A DNA stretch of 64,000 nucleotides from Podospora bellae-mahoneyi. Lineage: Eukaryota; Ascomycota; Sordariomycetes; Sordariales; Podosporaceae. Location: assembly GCF_035222275.1 (NCBI RefSeq), contig NC_085885.1, positions 1,240,001 to 1,304,000 of the forward strand, written 5' to 3'. Made by a program: the position numbers and the translations under genes. The stretch's first letter is position 1. Each line of letters starts with the position of its first letter. Of the stretch, positions 22,761 through 33,393 are shown piece by piece. The notes under the pieces are model-generated. The model had not been told where the DNA came from and ran no database searches. It saw nothing but the letters and a program-made list of their open reading frames with translations.

Positions 22761-24498
22761 TTGCTTATTAGATCTCGGTAGAGAGAACTATTTAAACTTG
22801 AATTTATAAATTAATTAGGTTACAATTATAAGTATATTATTAATGGTAACATTAGTTAAAAAGCTAAAGATAAATGAATATAATAATATTACAATACTTA
22901 ATTGCTTTATAAAATTAAAAAGGAATTCTTTATTCGTTACTTTGTATAATCTGATTGATTCTTTATGAATTTAAAATATCTTTCTTTTATAGGCTATATA
23001 CTATATAGATATTAATATATTTTTTTTAATAATTTTACGATTTTAATATTAATAACCTTTTTACTTTTTTAATACTTTTCTTAATTTTTATATAAAAGTT
23101 TTATGAACTATAATATATTTTATAAAATAATAAATATATATTTATTATATTACTTTTTTGATATTATTTATTTAATAAATTTCCATATAAAATTATTACC
23201 TTTAGCGACTTCTATAATAATTTCCATAATAATTTATATTAATCAATTTTATAATATTTATATTTCAAAATTTCTTTTCTTATACTTCGCTTCTAGCTTT
23301 TCTAGGGCTTTTTTTACTTTTTAGAACTTTACTTTCCTTTATTCGGTATATTAATTAGAATGTTTTTCGAAACTTACCGCTCCGCCTTATTAATATCTAA
23401 TAACTATTACTTTTATAACCCTCGGTCCCTTTAATATAATAATTATTACGATTTTCTTTTAGCCGAATCGTTTAAATACCCGATAATCTTTTTTAAAATA
23501 TTTTACCTTACCGTAATTAAAATATTTAAAATTATTTTTACTTTAGCTTTAGCTTTACGGCCTTTACGATTATGTCATATCGATATTTATTAGTCTTAAA
23601 TATATAATACCGGAGTAATTAATATTAAAATATCGTTTTTTTTATTTATTATTAAAACGGTTATTGCTAAAGTAATTTTTATTTTTATAATTACTTTTAT
23701 TATTACTTTTTATATAACGTTAAAACTATTAATCGTCGATCCGTATAGCTATAGTAATATATTAGTCGATAATATTAAATTTCGGTTCTTTATATAATTT
23801 ATCATTTACTTTTTCCTTACAATTATTATAAAAAACTATAGTAATCTCTCGTCGTTAATAATATCATATAAACTATCTATTTTAAATGAAGCTATATAAT
23901 TAACCGTTAAACGTATTTAAAATAGGTTTATAAGCCTTTCCTACGTATATTTTACTTTATTATACTCTTTAAATACCTCTTTAAGTTTAATTTCAAAGAT
24001 ATAGTAACTCTCGAAATAGTCTATTATAATTTTCTTTTAATTCTCCGGCTTTTCTTTATAATAATTATCAAGGATAGGCTTAAATTACGTAAAAACCCTA
24101 TCTTTAAATTTAATAACCGCGAAAATTACTTTTAACTTTTCGTTAATGAACTAATTTAAATATTAATAAAAATAGGTTTTAAACTAAATTAAAAACCTGT
24201 TAAACTTTATTTTTCTTCTTTTATAACACTACGGTATTAGGAACTCAAATATTACAATAAATACAGTCGATATAATAATAATTTACTTTTAAATTTATTA
24301 AACTTCGTTTTTAAATTTCTTAAAACGCTATATAATTTACTTTATAGTAAGTTAAATACTAGTAATAATATTAACGGAAAGTCCCTTACTACCCGGGCTA
24401 GGCGAGACGCTTCTTATCTAAAAATTTTTAAGTCTAACTATAATAATAAAAAAATACTTTTAACTTATCTATAATAGAGTTAAAGTAAGTATATAACG

Positions 24499-24872
24499 TA
24501 TAACAAACCCCTATCTAGAATTTCCAAAAGGGATATTAGTTAAAGGTACTTCTAAATAATTTTAGTTCGGTATAGCTAAATAGTATATAATAATAGCTTA
24601 TCTTAATTACAATAGTTTAAATACTAACGATTATAATTTATATTATATACTACGGAACTATCTATCTACACCAGCTAGTTCCTTCGTATATATAGACCTT
24701 ATACCAAGCCGTGCTCAGTGTCTTTGGCACATTAATCATGACTGCTTGGTCTGCTCAGTGCCCTGAGCGTACTGATCAGTCGTCCCTTACTGTGATTGGC
24801 TCTCCTATACGTTCTTCCGATTAGCCCCTGCTCCCGTGGCCCCACAACTCGTCCTGTACCAGGGTTATAACA
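24499..24872 (+). mobile_element. LTR fossil, left half of inverted pair 2
   Basis: About 374 bases matching the start block and TATA-like region of the LTRs in island 1. Its first half is far more AT-shifted than its second half. Directly followed by a reverse-oriented partial LTR with no spacer. An old fossil with heavy RIP-type wear. Confidence 0.75.
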
Positions 24873-25207
24873 CCAGCCAATCATTACGAACTAATCGGGA
24901 GTGGAGCGGCGGGCTCACCTGCCAGGAAAAGTGATCCAGAGTGATCCAAGTGAGCCGCAGGAGAAAAAGGTGATCCGTATCATCTTTGGGGAAAGTGATC
25001 CAGGTAATTTACAGGTCTATATATACGGAGGAACTGGCTGGTGTAGATAGACAGTTCCGCAATATACAATTCACAGTTATATCCACGGTATCTTGTGATT
25101 ACATTCAGACATCTTGTTGTGCACTGTTTAGCTGCACTAAACTAATTGTTAGAAGTTAGCTTTGACCGAGCATCCCTTTTAGAGGTTCTGTACAGGGGTT
25201 CGTCACA
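24873..25207 (-). mobile_element. LTR fossil, right half of inverted pair 2
   Basis: About 335 bases in minus orientation, ending with the LTR start block (reverse complement of TGTGACGAACCCC). It is shorter than the full LTR at its inner end. With 24499-24872 it forms an inverted repeat like pair 1. Flanking 5-mers (TAACG and TCTTT) differ, so no target-site duplication frames the pair. Confidence 0.72.
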
Positions 25208-25700
25208 TCTTTAAGAAATGTTTTTAAGGCACAGATTTTTAAAATATAGCTAATAAAAGCTCCAAACACAATATATTTCTCTTAACTATAGCTTGAAGCT
25301 TTACAATAAAAACAAATAAATAATTTTTTGTTTTTTACATATTATAAACTATAATAATGCAAAGTTCAATTTCAAATATATTTTACGATTTTAAATTAAA
25401 GATATTCATTATCAAGTATTAATATTAATCATTTTAATTATCAATTTTAGTAAAATATATTATATTTAAATTTAAAATAATTATAATAATAAGAAGACAA
25501 GGTTTTAATTATAAAAAGCTATTATTAAATTTATAATTATTAAAACTAAGTTCTATAGATTAATTAGATCACTATAATAAATATATTATCAATTATAATA
25601 TTAATTAGTCAAAAAAGCTGAGGATTAGTAAAATAATAGTATCAAAAGCATTTAATATCTTATAAAAGTTAAACTTCTTTTCTCTATAGCTTACTTTGGG

Positions 25701-26292
25701 TAATCCCGTTAGTCCTTATAGACCTCATAGCCTAGCGTCCTGTAATTTTACCTTATTTCTCAGGCCTTAAATTTAACAGGAACAGTTCATAAAACTACCT
25801 ACGGTCTCGAGGTGCGCGCGTATCCCTGCTCGGGGTTGTTCTTTCGTTATTGTTCTCGTCGACCTTGATTTCTCTGTACTATGCCCTAGGACCTAGAATC
25901 TGCCGCTTGTCTGTCGCTCTGTTCCCACCTACTATAGTTTTGATTCATGTCTAGTTGAGACTGCCTCTTCACTTCGGCGATATCCCACCTAACTCCGGAC
26001 TTCCGGGCCTCGTCCCATCTTATCTTAGCTCGGGACAGGTCACGAAGCACCAGTTTACATAACACAAGCTCCAAATCACTTCCTCACAACAAAAACCAAT
26101 TCATGTCGTAATTCCTCCCGCGCCTAACGACAGTTTCACCTTTTTTTTTTTTGGTCTGCGGGGCGGACAATTCTTTCTCCTTGCAACTTATGAACCACCA
26201 TTCAACGGTTTCACATCACAAATTGGACCTTTGTTACATGGCGGTATAAGAGACTGTTTCGCGGCATCCCTGATATCAGAACGGGTACCTGG
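25701..26292. promoter_or_regulatory. Upstream region of the MFS gene
   Basis: Composition returns to normal. Contains a T-run near 26145 and a TATAAG-like element about 50 bases before the start at 26293. No gene seen. Confidence 0.4.
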
Positions 26293-28195
26293 ATGAGCAC
26301 TCACAACATGGCGCGCGATGAGACAATACCCGATGTCGGCACCGACGCGACTGTGTCGACAAGATTGCTAAGGGACAGAGATGAAACCAGCAACAGCGAA
26401 AGACGACACGATGAAGGAGAGGCCTGGGTGGGTTACGCAGACTTTGAGGGTTTGCCTTGGTGGAGGAGACCGACAGTTTGGTTCCTCTTGGTACCATATG
26501 CGCTTTTTACCCTGGCATTTGGAGGGACGGTGGTGCCAAAGCTGAATTTGTATGACCTCCCCCCTCAGTCAAACAGAGGGTGATTTTAGCTGATTATCGA
26601 TACAGGATTCTCGAGCTGGTATGCAAACGCTACTTTGCCGACCGCTCCGCCCGCGACCCAGATTTTACCTTCACTCCGATTGTTCCTGGCGAAGACAACG
26701 ACCAATGCTTCATCCCTGAAGTTCAGCGGTCTGTCGCAACCTTTATGATGGTTCTCAATGTTTTGACTGGATTACTCAGCGCCTTGACGGCGCCGAAGTT
26801 GGGGTCGTTGTCGGATCGTTATGGCAGGAAACTCATGCTGACGATTTGCGCGCTGGGTGGGATCATGAATGAGATTATTACCATCCTGGCGGCCAAGTTC
26901 CCGGAAACGATTCATTACAACTGGCTGATCTTGGGCGCGTTGTTTGATGGGCTTACGGGGTCTTTTACGGCGGGTAGTGTGCTGATTCATTCATACACGA
27001 GCGATTGCACGCCCCCTTCGAAGCGCGGTGTGGCGATAGGGTACCTACACTCGTGCTTATTCATGGGGCTGGCGTTTGGACCGCTGTTGGCGGGGTATTT
27101 TGCTGAGTGGACGGGGTCGTTGTTGTCGATCTTTTATGTGACGCTGGGATGTCATATATTCTGGGTGTTTGCCATGCTGTTTATCACACCGGAATCGCTG
27201 TCAAAGAAGAGGCAATTGCTGGCGAGGGAGAAGTACGAGATTGAAAAGGCCGCGAGACGGCCACCGACTGTTGCGACAAGGGTTGGGGAGTTCGGGATGA
27301 GGGCGATGTTTGGACAGCAGATCAATGGGGTTGTGTACATGATAAAGAACCAGAACCCGTTTGCGCCGCTCAAGATTCTGTTTCCCAAGGGAGCGCACAA
27401 TGCGAGGTTGAGGAGGAATTTCTTGATCCTGGCGTTTTTGGACATGGTGCTGCTCGGGGCGGCCATGAGTGGCGGGACGGTTATAATATTGTACACCGAG
27501 TACATGTTTGGATGGCGCAACTTGGAGAGCTCGAGATTTGTCTCGCTTGTGTCGATGGTCAGGGTTGTGGTTTTGCTTGGTATCTTCCCGGTTATCAACT
27601 ATGTGTTCCGGACGAGAAAGGCTGCTCGCTTGAGGCGGGAATCGACTGCGCCGATTGTGGAGAAGAATAACGGGGCGGACGAGTTCGATATCTGGATTTT
27701 GAGAAGCGCGATTCTGTCGGACGTGGTGGGAGTGATCGGGTATGCTGTTGTCCGGGATCCAGCGATATTTGTTGGATGCGCCATCATCACGGCGTTTGGT
27801 GGCCTCGGTTCAGCTACTATTCAAGCTGCACTCAGCAAACATGTGCCCGCTGAGCGCGTTGGTCAGCTTCTTGGAGGCATAGGATTGCTTCATTCGCTGG
27901 CGAGAATTGGTGCGCCGGTTCTGTTTAACGGGATTTATGCCGCAACGGTGTCGTCGTATCCGCAGGCGTTCTTTGTGGTGCTGGCTGGGCTGTTCAGTGC
28001 TACGTTTATCGGATCGCTTATGCTGAAACCTGGAGGCAAGTTTCCTGACTGAATGATGTGAGAGCTAATAGACTTGGGTGCTGACATTTTACAGTGTACA
28101 TGACCGAGGATGATGCTGAGCCAGTCGAGATTGTGGCTACCCCTGGTGAGCGGGATGCGCTGGAGGATGATGAGCTCCTTCCGAGAGTCTCTTGA
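26293..28195 (+). CDS. MFS transporter, DHA1-like
   Basis: Exons 26293-26549, 26606-28035 and 28095-28195, 595 residues. A major-facilitator membrane transporter with about twelve helices; the substrate is unknown. The first helix lies in WFLLVPYALFTLAFGGTVVPKLNL, loop 2-3 carries the MFS signature GSLSDRYGRKLML, and the second half starts after a long cytoplasmic loop (residues about 290-340). Intron 1 (GTATGA...ATACAG) joins LNL to ILELVCKRYF. Without the last intron the frame stops soon after 28035; a GC-AG intron (GCAAGT donor, GCTGAC branch, TTTTACAG acceptor) continues it as VYMTEDDAEPVEIVATPGER to an acidic tail, which reads clearly as coding. The family resembles the yeast YCR023C group, but that link is from memory. 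Confidence 0.87.
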
Positions 28196-28646
28196 TTGTG
28201 ATGTATCTTTCACATGTCAATATGGATCTTGGAATATGGGTGGGATTTTGTCTGCATTGCATTGGTTGTTGGGAGGTTGATCACTCGAAGTTATTAGACA
28301 GAGTCAGGTGTAGATGTGCATAACTGTGAGGATATTGCATAAATTCATGAACTGAACGAATGCATTCTTTTGCTCTCCAATTACCCACCTGACCGTTTCA
28401 AAGATTGAGATACTTGCTTTTATGCTGAATGCCAACTGCCACATCAACATTGAGGTCGGATGCGACCTGCGCGGGGACCTTTTTTGTGAGTGGCTGTGGC
28501 AACCGTTCATTTGACTGATGTAGGCCGAGCTTCTTCCGCTATAAGCCCGCTAAATCCCACTTTCACTCTCATCAACAACACTCGGCTTCAAACGACAGTC
28601 AATAACACCACAGATCGGCAAGCTATTCCCAAGTAAGCCAGCCACC
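28196..28646. promoter_or_regulatory. Spacer before the HIT gene
   Basis: A 451-base spacer with the MFS 3' end and the HIT gene promoter; no gene and no recognised motif. Confidence 0.4.
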
Positions 28647-29562
28647 ATGCTCTCCTCACGAGCATCAAAGCTAAAGCCTTTTCCCGGTGTATATTCTCAC
28701 CGTTCTTTATCCCCAGGAACATTCCCGCACCAGCAACAGCGGCGTTTGCATCACCAAAAACGACCTACCCCACCACCACAACCACCACAATTTGGACAAC
28801 CACAACAACAACGACCAACTCTCACCACTTTTCCAATCCCACTACCCTCCCTCTCAAGAAAAATCCCCTCCCTCAAAATGTCCACCTCCCCCTCAAAATC
28901 CTCCCCTCCTCCCACCAACATAACCTTCGGACCCTATCCCATCCCCAATTCTCAAATCTTCCTCCTCACCCCCCTCACCTTTGCCCTCGTCAACCTAAAG
29001 CCTCTTTTGCCAGGCCACGTCTTGGTGTGCCCTATCCACCCACACAAACGCCTCACTTCTTTGTCTCAGGAAGAACTCCTCGACCTGTGGTCCACCGTCC
29101 AAAAAGTCCAGGTCATGCTCGCTAGGCATTACTTTCCTTCCCCTGGCGCCCCGGAGCAAGGGAGTTTTAACATTGCTGTTCAGGACGGTCAGGAGGCAGG
29201 GCAGACGGTGCCGCATGTGCATGTGCACGTTATTCCGAGGATCAGAGGTGTGACGGAGAAGGGGGGGGATGGGGCGGGGGATGAGCTTTATGAGAGGATG
29301 GCTGGGGAGGAGGGGAATGTAGGGGGTGCGTTGTGGGATAAGGAGAATGGCTGTGGGGAGGAGAGGCCGGTGGGGAGGGGAAAGTTCGATCGGATTGAGG
29401 ATGCGGAGAGGATGGCGAGGGAGGCGGGGGATATGCAGAGTGAGGCGGAGGTGTATAAGCGGGTGTTGGAGGAGATGGAGAGGGATGAGGTTAGAGATTA
29501 TGGGATAGAGAATGAAAAAGGGGAAAAGATGGCTGACGATGTGGTAGCAGGTGAAGAAGTAA
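28647..29562 (+). CDS. HIT-family hydrolase, Hnt2/Fhit-like
   Basis: Start at 28647 in the strong context GCCACCATG. The HIT triad HVHVHVIPR lies at residues 190-198, preceded by LLPGHVLVCPIHPHKRLTSLSQEE and the QDGQEAGQTVPH block, which identify a dinucleoside polyphosphate (Ap3A/Ap4A) hydrolase of the Fhit/Hnt2 branch. The N-terminal 77 residues are Pro/Gln-rich and may be a mitochondrial leader; Met78 starts a shorter form. The single frame stays open to 29807 (386 residues), but an intron at 29490-29550 (GTTAGA donor, GGCTGAC branch, GTAGCAG acceptor) would give a protein of 284 residues ending ...EMERDEVKK, nearer the family size. I prefer the spliced end; the longer frame would overlap the next gene. 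Confidence 0.85.
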
Positions 29563-29582
29563 AGTCACGGCAGTGGGGGGTG

Positions 29583-30394
29583 ATGGGGTTTGGAGAGTAT
29601 TTGATCTTGGAAATCAAAAACAATCTCGGGTTGGCCAAGCAAGAGGTGGAGGCGTTGAATAAAGGGTTGGATGATGGCTATGTTCGCAAGCCGATGAGCG
29701 AATTGCTGGACGGTATGATTGGTTGTCGAGGAAGGGGGAAGCGGCAATTGAGGATGAGGAACCACCAGACGTTGGAAAGCTATTCGAGGGTGATAAAAGA
29801 GCGATGAAGGCTTTGGACCGGTTTGATGGTTTTGACGACGACAGGGGACCAGGTGGTTGGGAGGACTATCAAGTGGACTACGAGTTTATGGCGCTGTATG
29901 ATCAGAAATATGACCAGTGGAAGGGCAAGAGGAGGAAGCAGAGGCGGGAGGCGAGGAAACGGCGGGCGGCTGGGTGGGAAACATTCATTTCAAGCAAGCC
30001 TGCACACAAGCCTTTCTTCGACGAAGACGAGAACTTTTCCCTTGGGCATGGCTCGGACGTTGACGGATCCGGCAAAGACAAGACTGTCCTGATCAGGATT
30101 TTGAACGAGAAGAAAGGTGTGTCTGCGAATTGGCACTTCAACTTTGAAGCCTTGACGGTCGATGAGGACGTTCAGAGGAGGTTTTTGATCGGGGTTGCGA
30201 GGGCCGAGAGGCAGCGCAAGCTTGCTTTTGTGAGATTTCCCATCAAGGGTGATGATCTAGGGGGATGGCTGGCGGCCAAGGGGGTCAACGGGGGGAAAGG
30301 TGGGGAAAATAGCAAAGTAGTCCAGGATCGCGAACAAACCAAGGGAGGTAAAGGTGGCAAAGGGAAGGAGGGAAAGAAGGCAAAGGCGAAATAA
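29583..30394 (+). CDS. Unrecognised basic protein
   Basis: A conserved-looking but unnamed protein. The N-terminal part reads MGFGEYLILEIKNN and continues as PMSELLD in one frame; the main body, DVGKLFEGDKRAMKALDRFDGF through to the end at 30394, is in another. A possible intron at 29713-29768 (GTATGA donor, CCACCAG acceptor, 56 bases, weak branch site) restores the frame and gives 251 residues. The other explanation is a lost base near 29712. The body has an acidic head, a strongly basic segment (KGKRRKQRREARKRR), a middle with WHFNFEALTVDEDVQRRFLIG, and a Gly/Lys-rich tail. Nuclear or nucleic-acid-binding is a guess. It follows the HIT gene by about 20 bases in the same direction and converges on the Zn(II)2Cys6 gene. 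Confidence 0.6.
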
Positions 30395-30666
30395 TTGTAT
30401 GATAGATGTCAACTGAATCGAAAAGGCCCGAGATGTTCACACGCTTATTCAATCGCTTTAACCAAAGCAAATATCACGCAATAAATGCCATGCCTAACTC
30501 TTCCAAGCAACAAATCAATCCGATTTGCAACTAGGGAAAACGTATATAAACTACCTAGGTAACCAACCAGAAGCCCATTTGTAAACTGCCCGCCAATATA
30601 TCCCAAAAGAGTATCCGAAATAAGTCAGCAATGCTCCCATCCCAATGATAACCTATTGCAACAAAT

Positions 30667-33393
30667 CTAATCCAACCCAGGAAGATGATCCAACGTCCCC
30701 ATCGACCCCAAATTATCAAAACCTCCGGTATCCATCTCATTACCTCCCCTGCCACCACCATTCAACCCCCTAAACATAAAAAGCGATGATGGATCACCAT
30801 TGCTCGGCCCTTGGTTCGTTTGTTGCGGTCCGCCACCGTTCGACGACATGCCCCATGTCTCAAAATTCTGTTGCCAGTTCACGCCATCCTTGATGTACCA
30901 ATCCTGCCCGTCAATCACATACCCCGAATTCGAGCTGACATGTCTTCTTGGGTTAGGGTTGAACGGCGAGGGGTTGTACGAAGGCATCGGCGGTTGTGGT
31001 GGTTGCGACACGGTCGACCAGGCGTTCATTGCCGATAGGGGATCAGCTACCGACATGGCCATCGGGGAAGTGGCGGCCGTGGTGCTAGCTGTGTGCGATT
31101 GTGATTGTGGAAGTTGGAGCCCAGCCACGCTGAAGTTGGCGAGGATATCCGGGGACATGCTGGCTGCTGGGAGGCGGCTGTCAAAGGTCATTTGTTGGTG
31201 TTGATGACTCGATGGGTACATATATGGGTTTGGTGGACTGTGTTCGGCTTTGGTGTTTGGTGAAGCGGGCAGGGATTGTGGTGACTGCGCCGAGTAGTGT
31301 GATGATTTGTTTGGTGACGGGACGTCCGAAGTGCTAAACGTGCCATACTTCTCGTCGGTGCGGTTGAGCACCAAAGAGGCTTCTTCGGGAAGCTCGACAT
31401 TCCATTTCCGCGCAAGAACGCTGAGGATAGACAGTGTTCTGCGAGCGCACAGCCAATCCTCAGCAATTTCTTCCAGGTGTTTGATGCCGTGGATAATGTC
31501 TCTCTTGGCTGTCTTTTCAGGTAGGTTGAGCATGTGAATTGTGCAGGCTGAGTGCACCATATATACGGCGATATTGCAGATCTGTCGTAGGTTATACATC
31601 TTTTTGTAGAGGCGCATCAGTTTGGAGATGGCGCCAGCGTTGGAAGTACATATCCTCCTGGGCGAGACATGTGATGGTAATGGTGATGACGACGGGGTGT
31701 ATTTGAGGAATGGCCGGAACAGGTGGATGTACTGCAGGTGATAGAACATGCTGCTCAAGGTTAGCCACAACGCATCAAGGGAAAAACAAATTAACGAGAC
31801 ATACTGCATCAGGATGACGTTCGGCAATTGCCCTTCCTTAGGCTCAAACTCCTTTGGCAACTCTGCTTTCCAATCCTCTAGTCGCCTGTGCAGCTCGCTG
31901 AGCTTCTTAAGCTCAACGTATTTCCCACTAGAGCGTCCTATATGGTTAGGGTGGTAAAAGAAGAGCAGCAGATCGCTGCTAATCTCGCAAAGCTTCGATA
32001 GCTGTAAACCAGTGGCCCTTGTTCGGGCAGGCTGCTTTGAAGATTGGTCAAAGCCAGCATCTGTGTATGGCGACCACATCATGGCGTCTTCGTCTGGAAA
32101 TACATCGTACTTTGGTACATTGTATGAGTTCTTCGGAAGTTGAGGTAGCCGGCCGAGGTAGTTTGACCAGCACTTGTCGAATAGGAAACACCCCCAAAAT
32201 GTGATCCTTCGGGCATCCACCTCCTTTTCATCCAACGAATCCTTATCCTTGGAGATACCGCCAATGTCTAGGTTGAGACCAATGTCCTGAGCCATCCGGA
32301 AACTCATACCGCTGTATACCCAGCCCTTAGCCTCCCGACCACATCCCGCTTCTCGAACAGACATGAGCGCCAATGCCTGCACAGTGGTGAGTTTTGGCTT
32401 TTCGTACTCGTCATTCTCCACGATAAGCCTCTTTGCCTCGGCGAAAAAATGGTCCCCCTTCGTTCTACTGTCGCCGGATAACGCAAAAGCGCCCGGTACA
32501 CTTGTGAAGTGGCATCCAAGAGATAACATCGCATTGACCAGCAGTGACGAACAATACACCGTGGTTCGTGGCTGGCCTCGTGGTTTCCCCTTGAAGAAGT
32601 CTCGGTAAAAGAGGTCCTTCGACAGCGTCGTGAAATAGGGGTAGTGCCAGTTGAAGTACATGTTTATGAGGTGAACGATCAGTTGTGTGTCCTTGGTCAC
32701 TTCGGTCCAGCTAGTCACTGGATCTTCGCCCGACAGGTAGCTCTCGGATTCTGGTTCGTCAGGTACGTTGGCGGTTTCGCCGAGATAGATCAGATGAGAT
32801 GTCCCGCCGATGAATCGAACCGAACCATTCTCCAGCCTCAACTCTCCCATCTTGCGCGCCAATTCCCTCTCGCCTTCGACGGGTAGGTTTGCCGAATAGT
32901 CGTCGTCCAATCGGCCAAAGTCCTCCTCCTCATCTGCTTCATTGGAGATGTCATTTTTGAGAATGGACTCGGCGACGTTATCCAGGCTGTCACAAGTACG
33001 AATCTTTTTCACAATAGCCGGTACGTCCTCTTCGGCGGCGTTGAGGATGGCCTCAATCAAAATCTGGAGAGTCGAGTTCCTGGCCTTCATGCTGTCCGTC
33101 TTCTCACGGTAGACGCCCTTGCGGCGATGGTCCGAATTGGGATCATAGACACATTCGGTGCCGTAGACGCTGGCACATGCCGCGCAGCTCGGTAGAGCAC
33201 CATCGCATTTTGATTTCCTCTTGCGACAGGCAATACAAGCAGTGCTGACACACCTTCGTTTCTGGTTGGCGGGATCGGCGGCGCGCCTGGATTTCTTCTT
33301 GGACGGTGGCGGCGGGTCGGTGCTCCCTCCCGCAAAAGCATCCAGATCTCCGTTTTCAAAGGAGGCGGCGACGGCGACGTCGGTTCCCTCCAT
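30667..33393 (-). CDS. Zn(II)2Cys6 transcription factor
   Basis: Exons 33393-31805 and 31750-30667, 890 residues. The DNA-binding cluster is C53-x2-C56-x6-C63-x6-C70-x2-C73-x7-C81 (CIACRKRKSKC onwards), followed by the linker YDPNSDHRRKGVYREK and a fungal-specific factor domain with RMAQDIGLNLD and RRITFWGCFLFDKCWSNYLGR. The linker and cluster resemble the NirA/NIT-4 type family, but I would not assign nitrate control from that. The C-terminus is Ser/Pro/Asn-rich. A 54-base intron (GTATGT, GGCTAAC, GAGCAG) lies in frame, so its retention would add 18 hydrophobic residues without a stop; removal restores LMHMFYHLQYIHLFRPFL. The frame is open to 33657, but Met at 33393 begins the acidic family-like start and is preferred. 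Confidence 0.9.
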   Translation of the reverse strand: MEGTDVAVAASFENGDLDAFAGGSTDPPPPSKKKSRRAADPANQKRRCVSTACIACRKRKSKCDGALPSCAACASVYGTECVYDPNSDHRRKGVYREKTDSMKARNSTLQILIEAILNAAEEDVPAIVKKIRTCDSLDNVAESILKNDISNEADEEEDFGRLDDDYSANLPVEGERELARKMGELRLENGSVRFIGGTSHLIYLGETANVPDEPESESYLSGEDPVTSWTEVTKDTQLIVHLINMYFNWHYPYFTTLSKDLFYRDFFKGKPRGQPRTTVYCSSLLVNAMLSLGCHFTSVPGAFALSGDSRTKGDHFFAEAKRLIVENDEYEKPKLTTVQALALMSVREAGCGREAKGWVYSGMSFRMAQDIGLNLDIGGISKDKDSLDEKEVDARRITFWGCFLFDKCWSNYLGRLPQLPKNSYNVPKYDVFPDEDAMMWSPYTDAGFDQSSKQPARTRATGLQLSKLCEISSDLLLFFYHPNHIGRSSGKYVELKKLSELHRRLEDWKAELPKEFEPKEGQLPNVILMQYVSLICFSLDALWLTLSSMFYHLQYIHLFRPFLKYTPSSSPLPSHVSPRRICTSNAGAISKLMRLYKKMYNLRQICNIAVYMVHSACTIHMLNLPEKTAKRDIIHGIKHLEEIAEDWLCARRTLSILSVLARKWNVELPEEASLVLNRTDEKYGTFSTSDVPSPNKSSHYSAQSPQSLPASPNTKAEHSPPNPYMYPSSHQHQQMTFDSRLPAASMSPDILANFSVAGLQLPQSQSHTASTTAATSPMAMSVADPLSAMNAWSTVSQPPQPPMPSYNPSPFNPNPRRHVSSNSGYVIDGQDWYIKDGVNWQQNFETWGMSSNGGGPQQTNQGPSNGDPSSLFMFRGLNGGGRGGNEMDTGGFDNLGSMGTLDHLPGLD

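Larger units (their letters stand above)
22761..25700. repeat. AT-rich RIP-type island 2
   Basis: About 2.9 kb of very AT-rich DNA with TA-dense runs and no open frame, the look of RIP-altered repeats. The stretch 23100-24490 has a more even texture with recurrent TTACTTTT-like words and may be the decayed interior of a retroelement that precedes the LTR at 24499, but no protein motif survives for a family call. A relatively GC-rich patch at 24660-25210 is the LTR pair listed separately. Confidence 0.72.
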
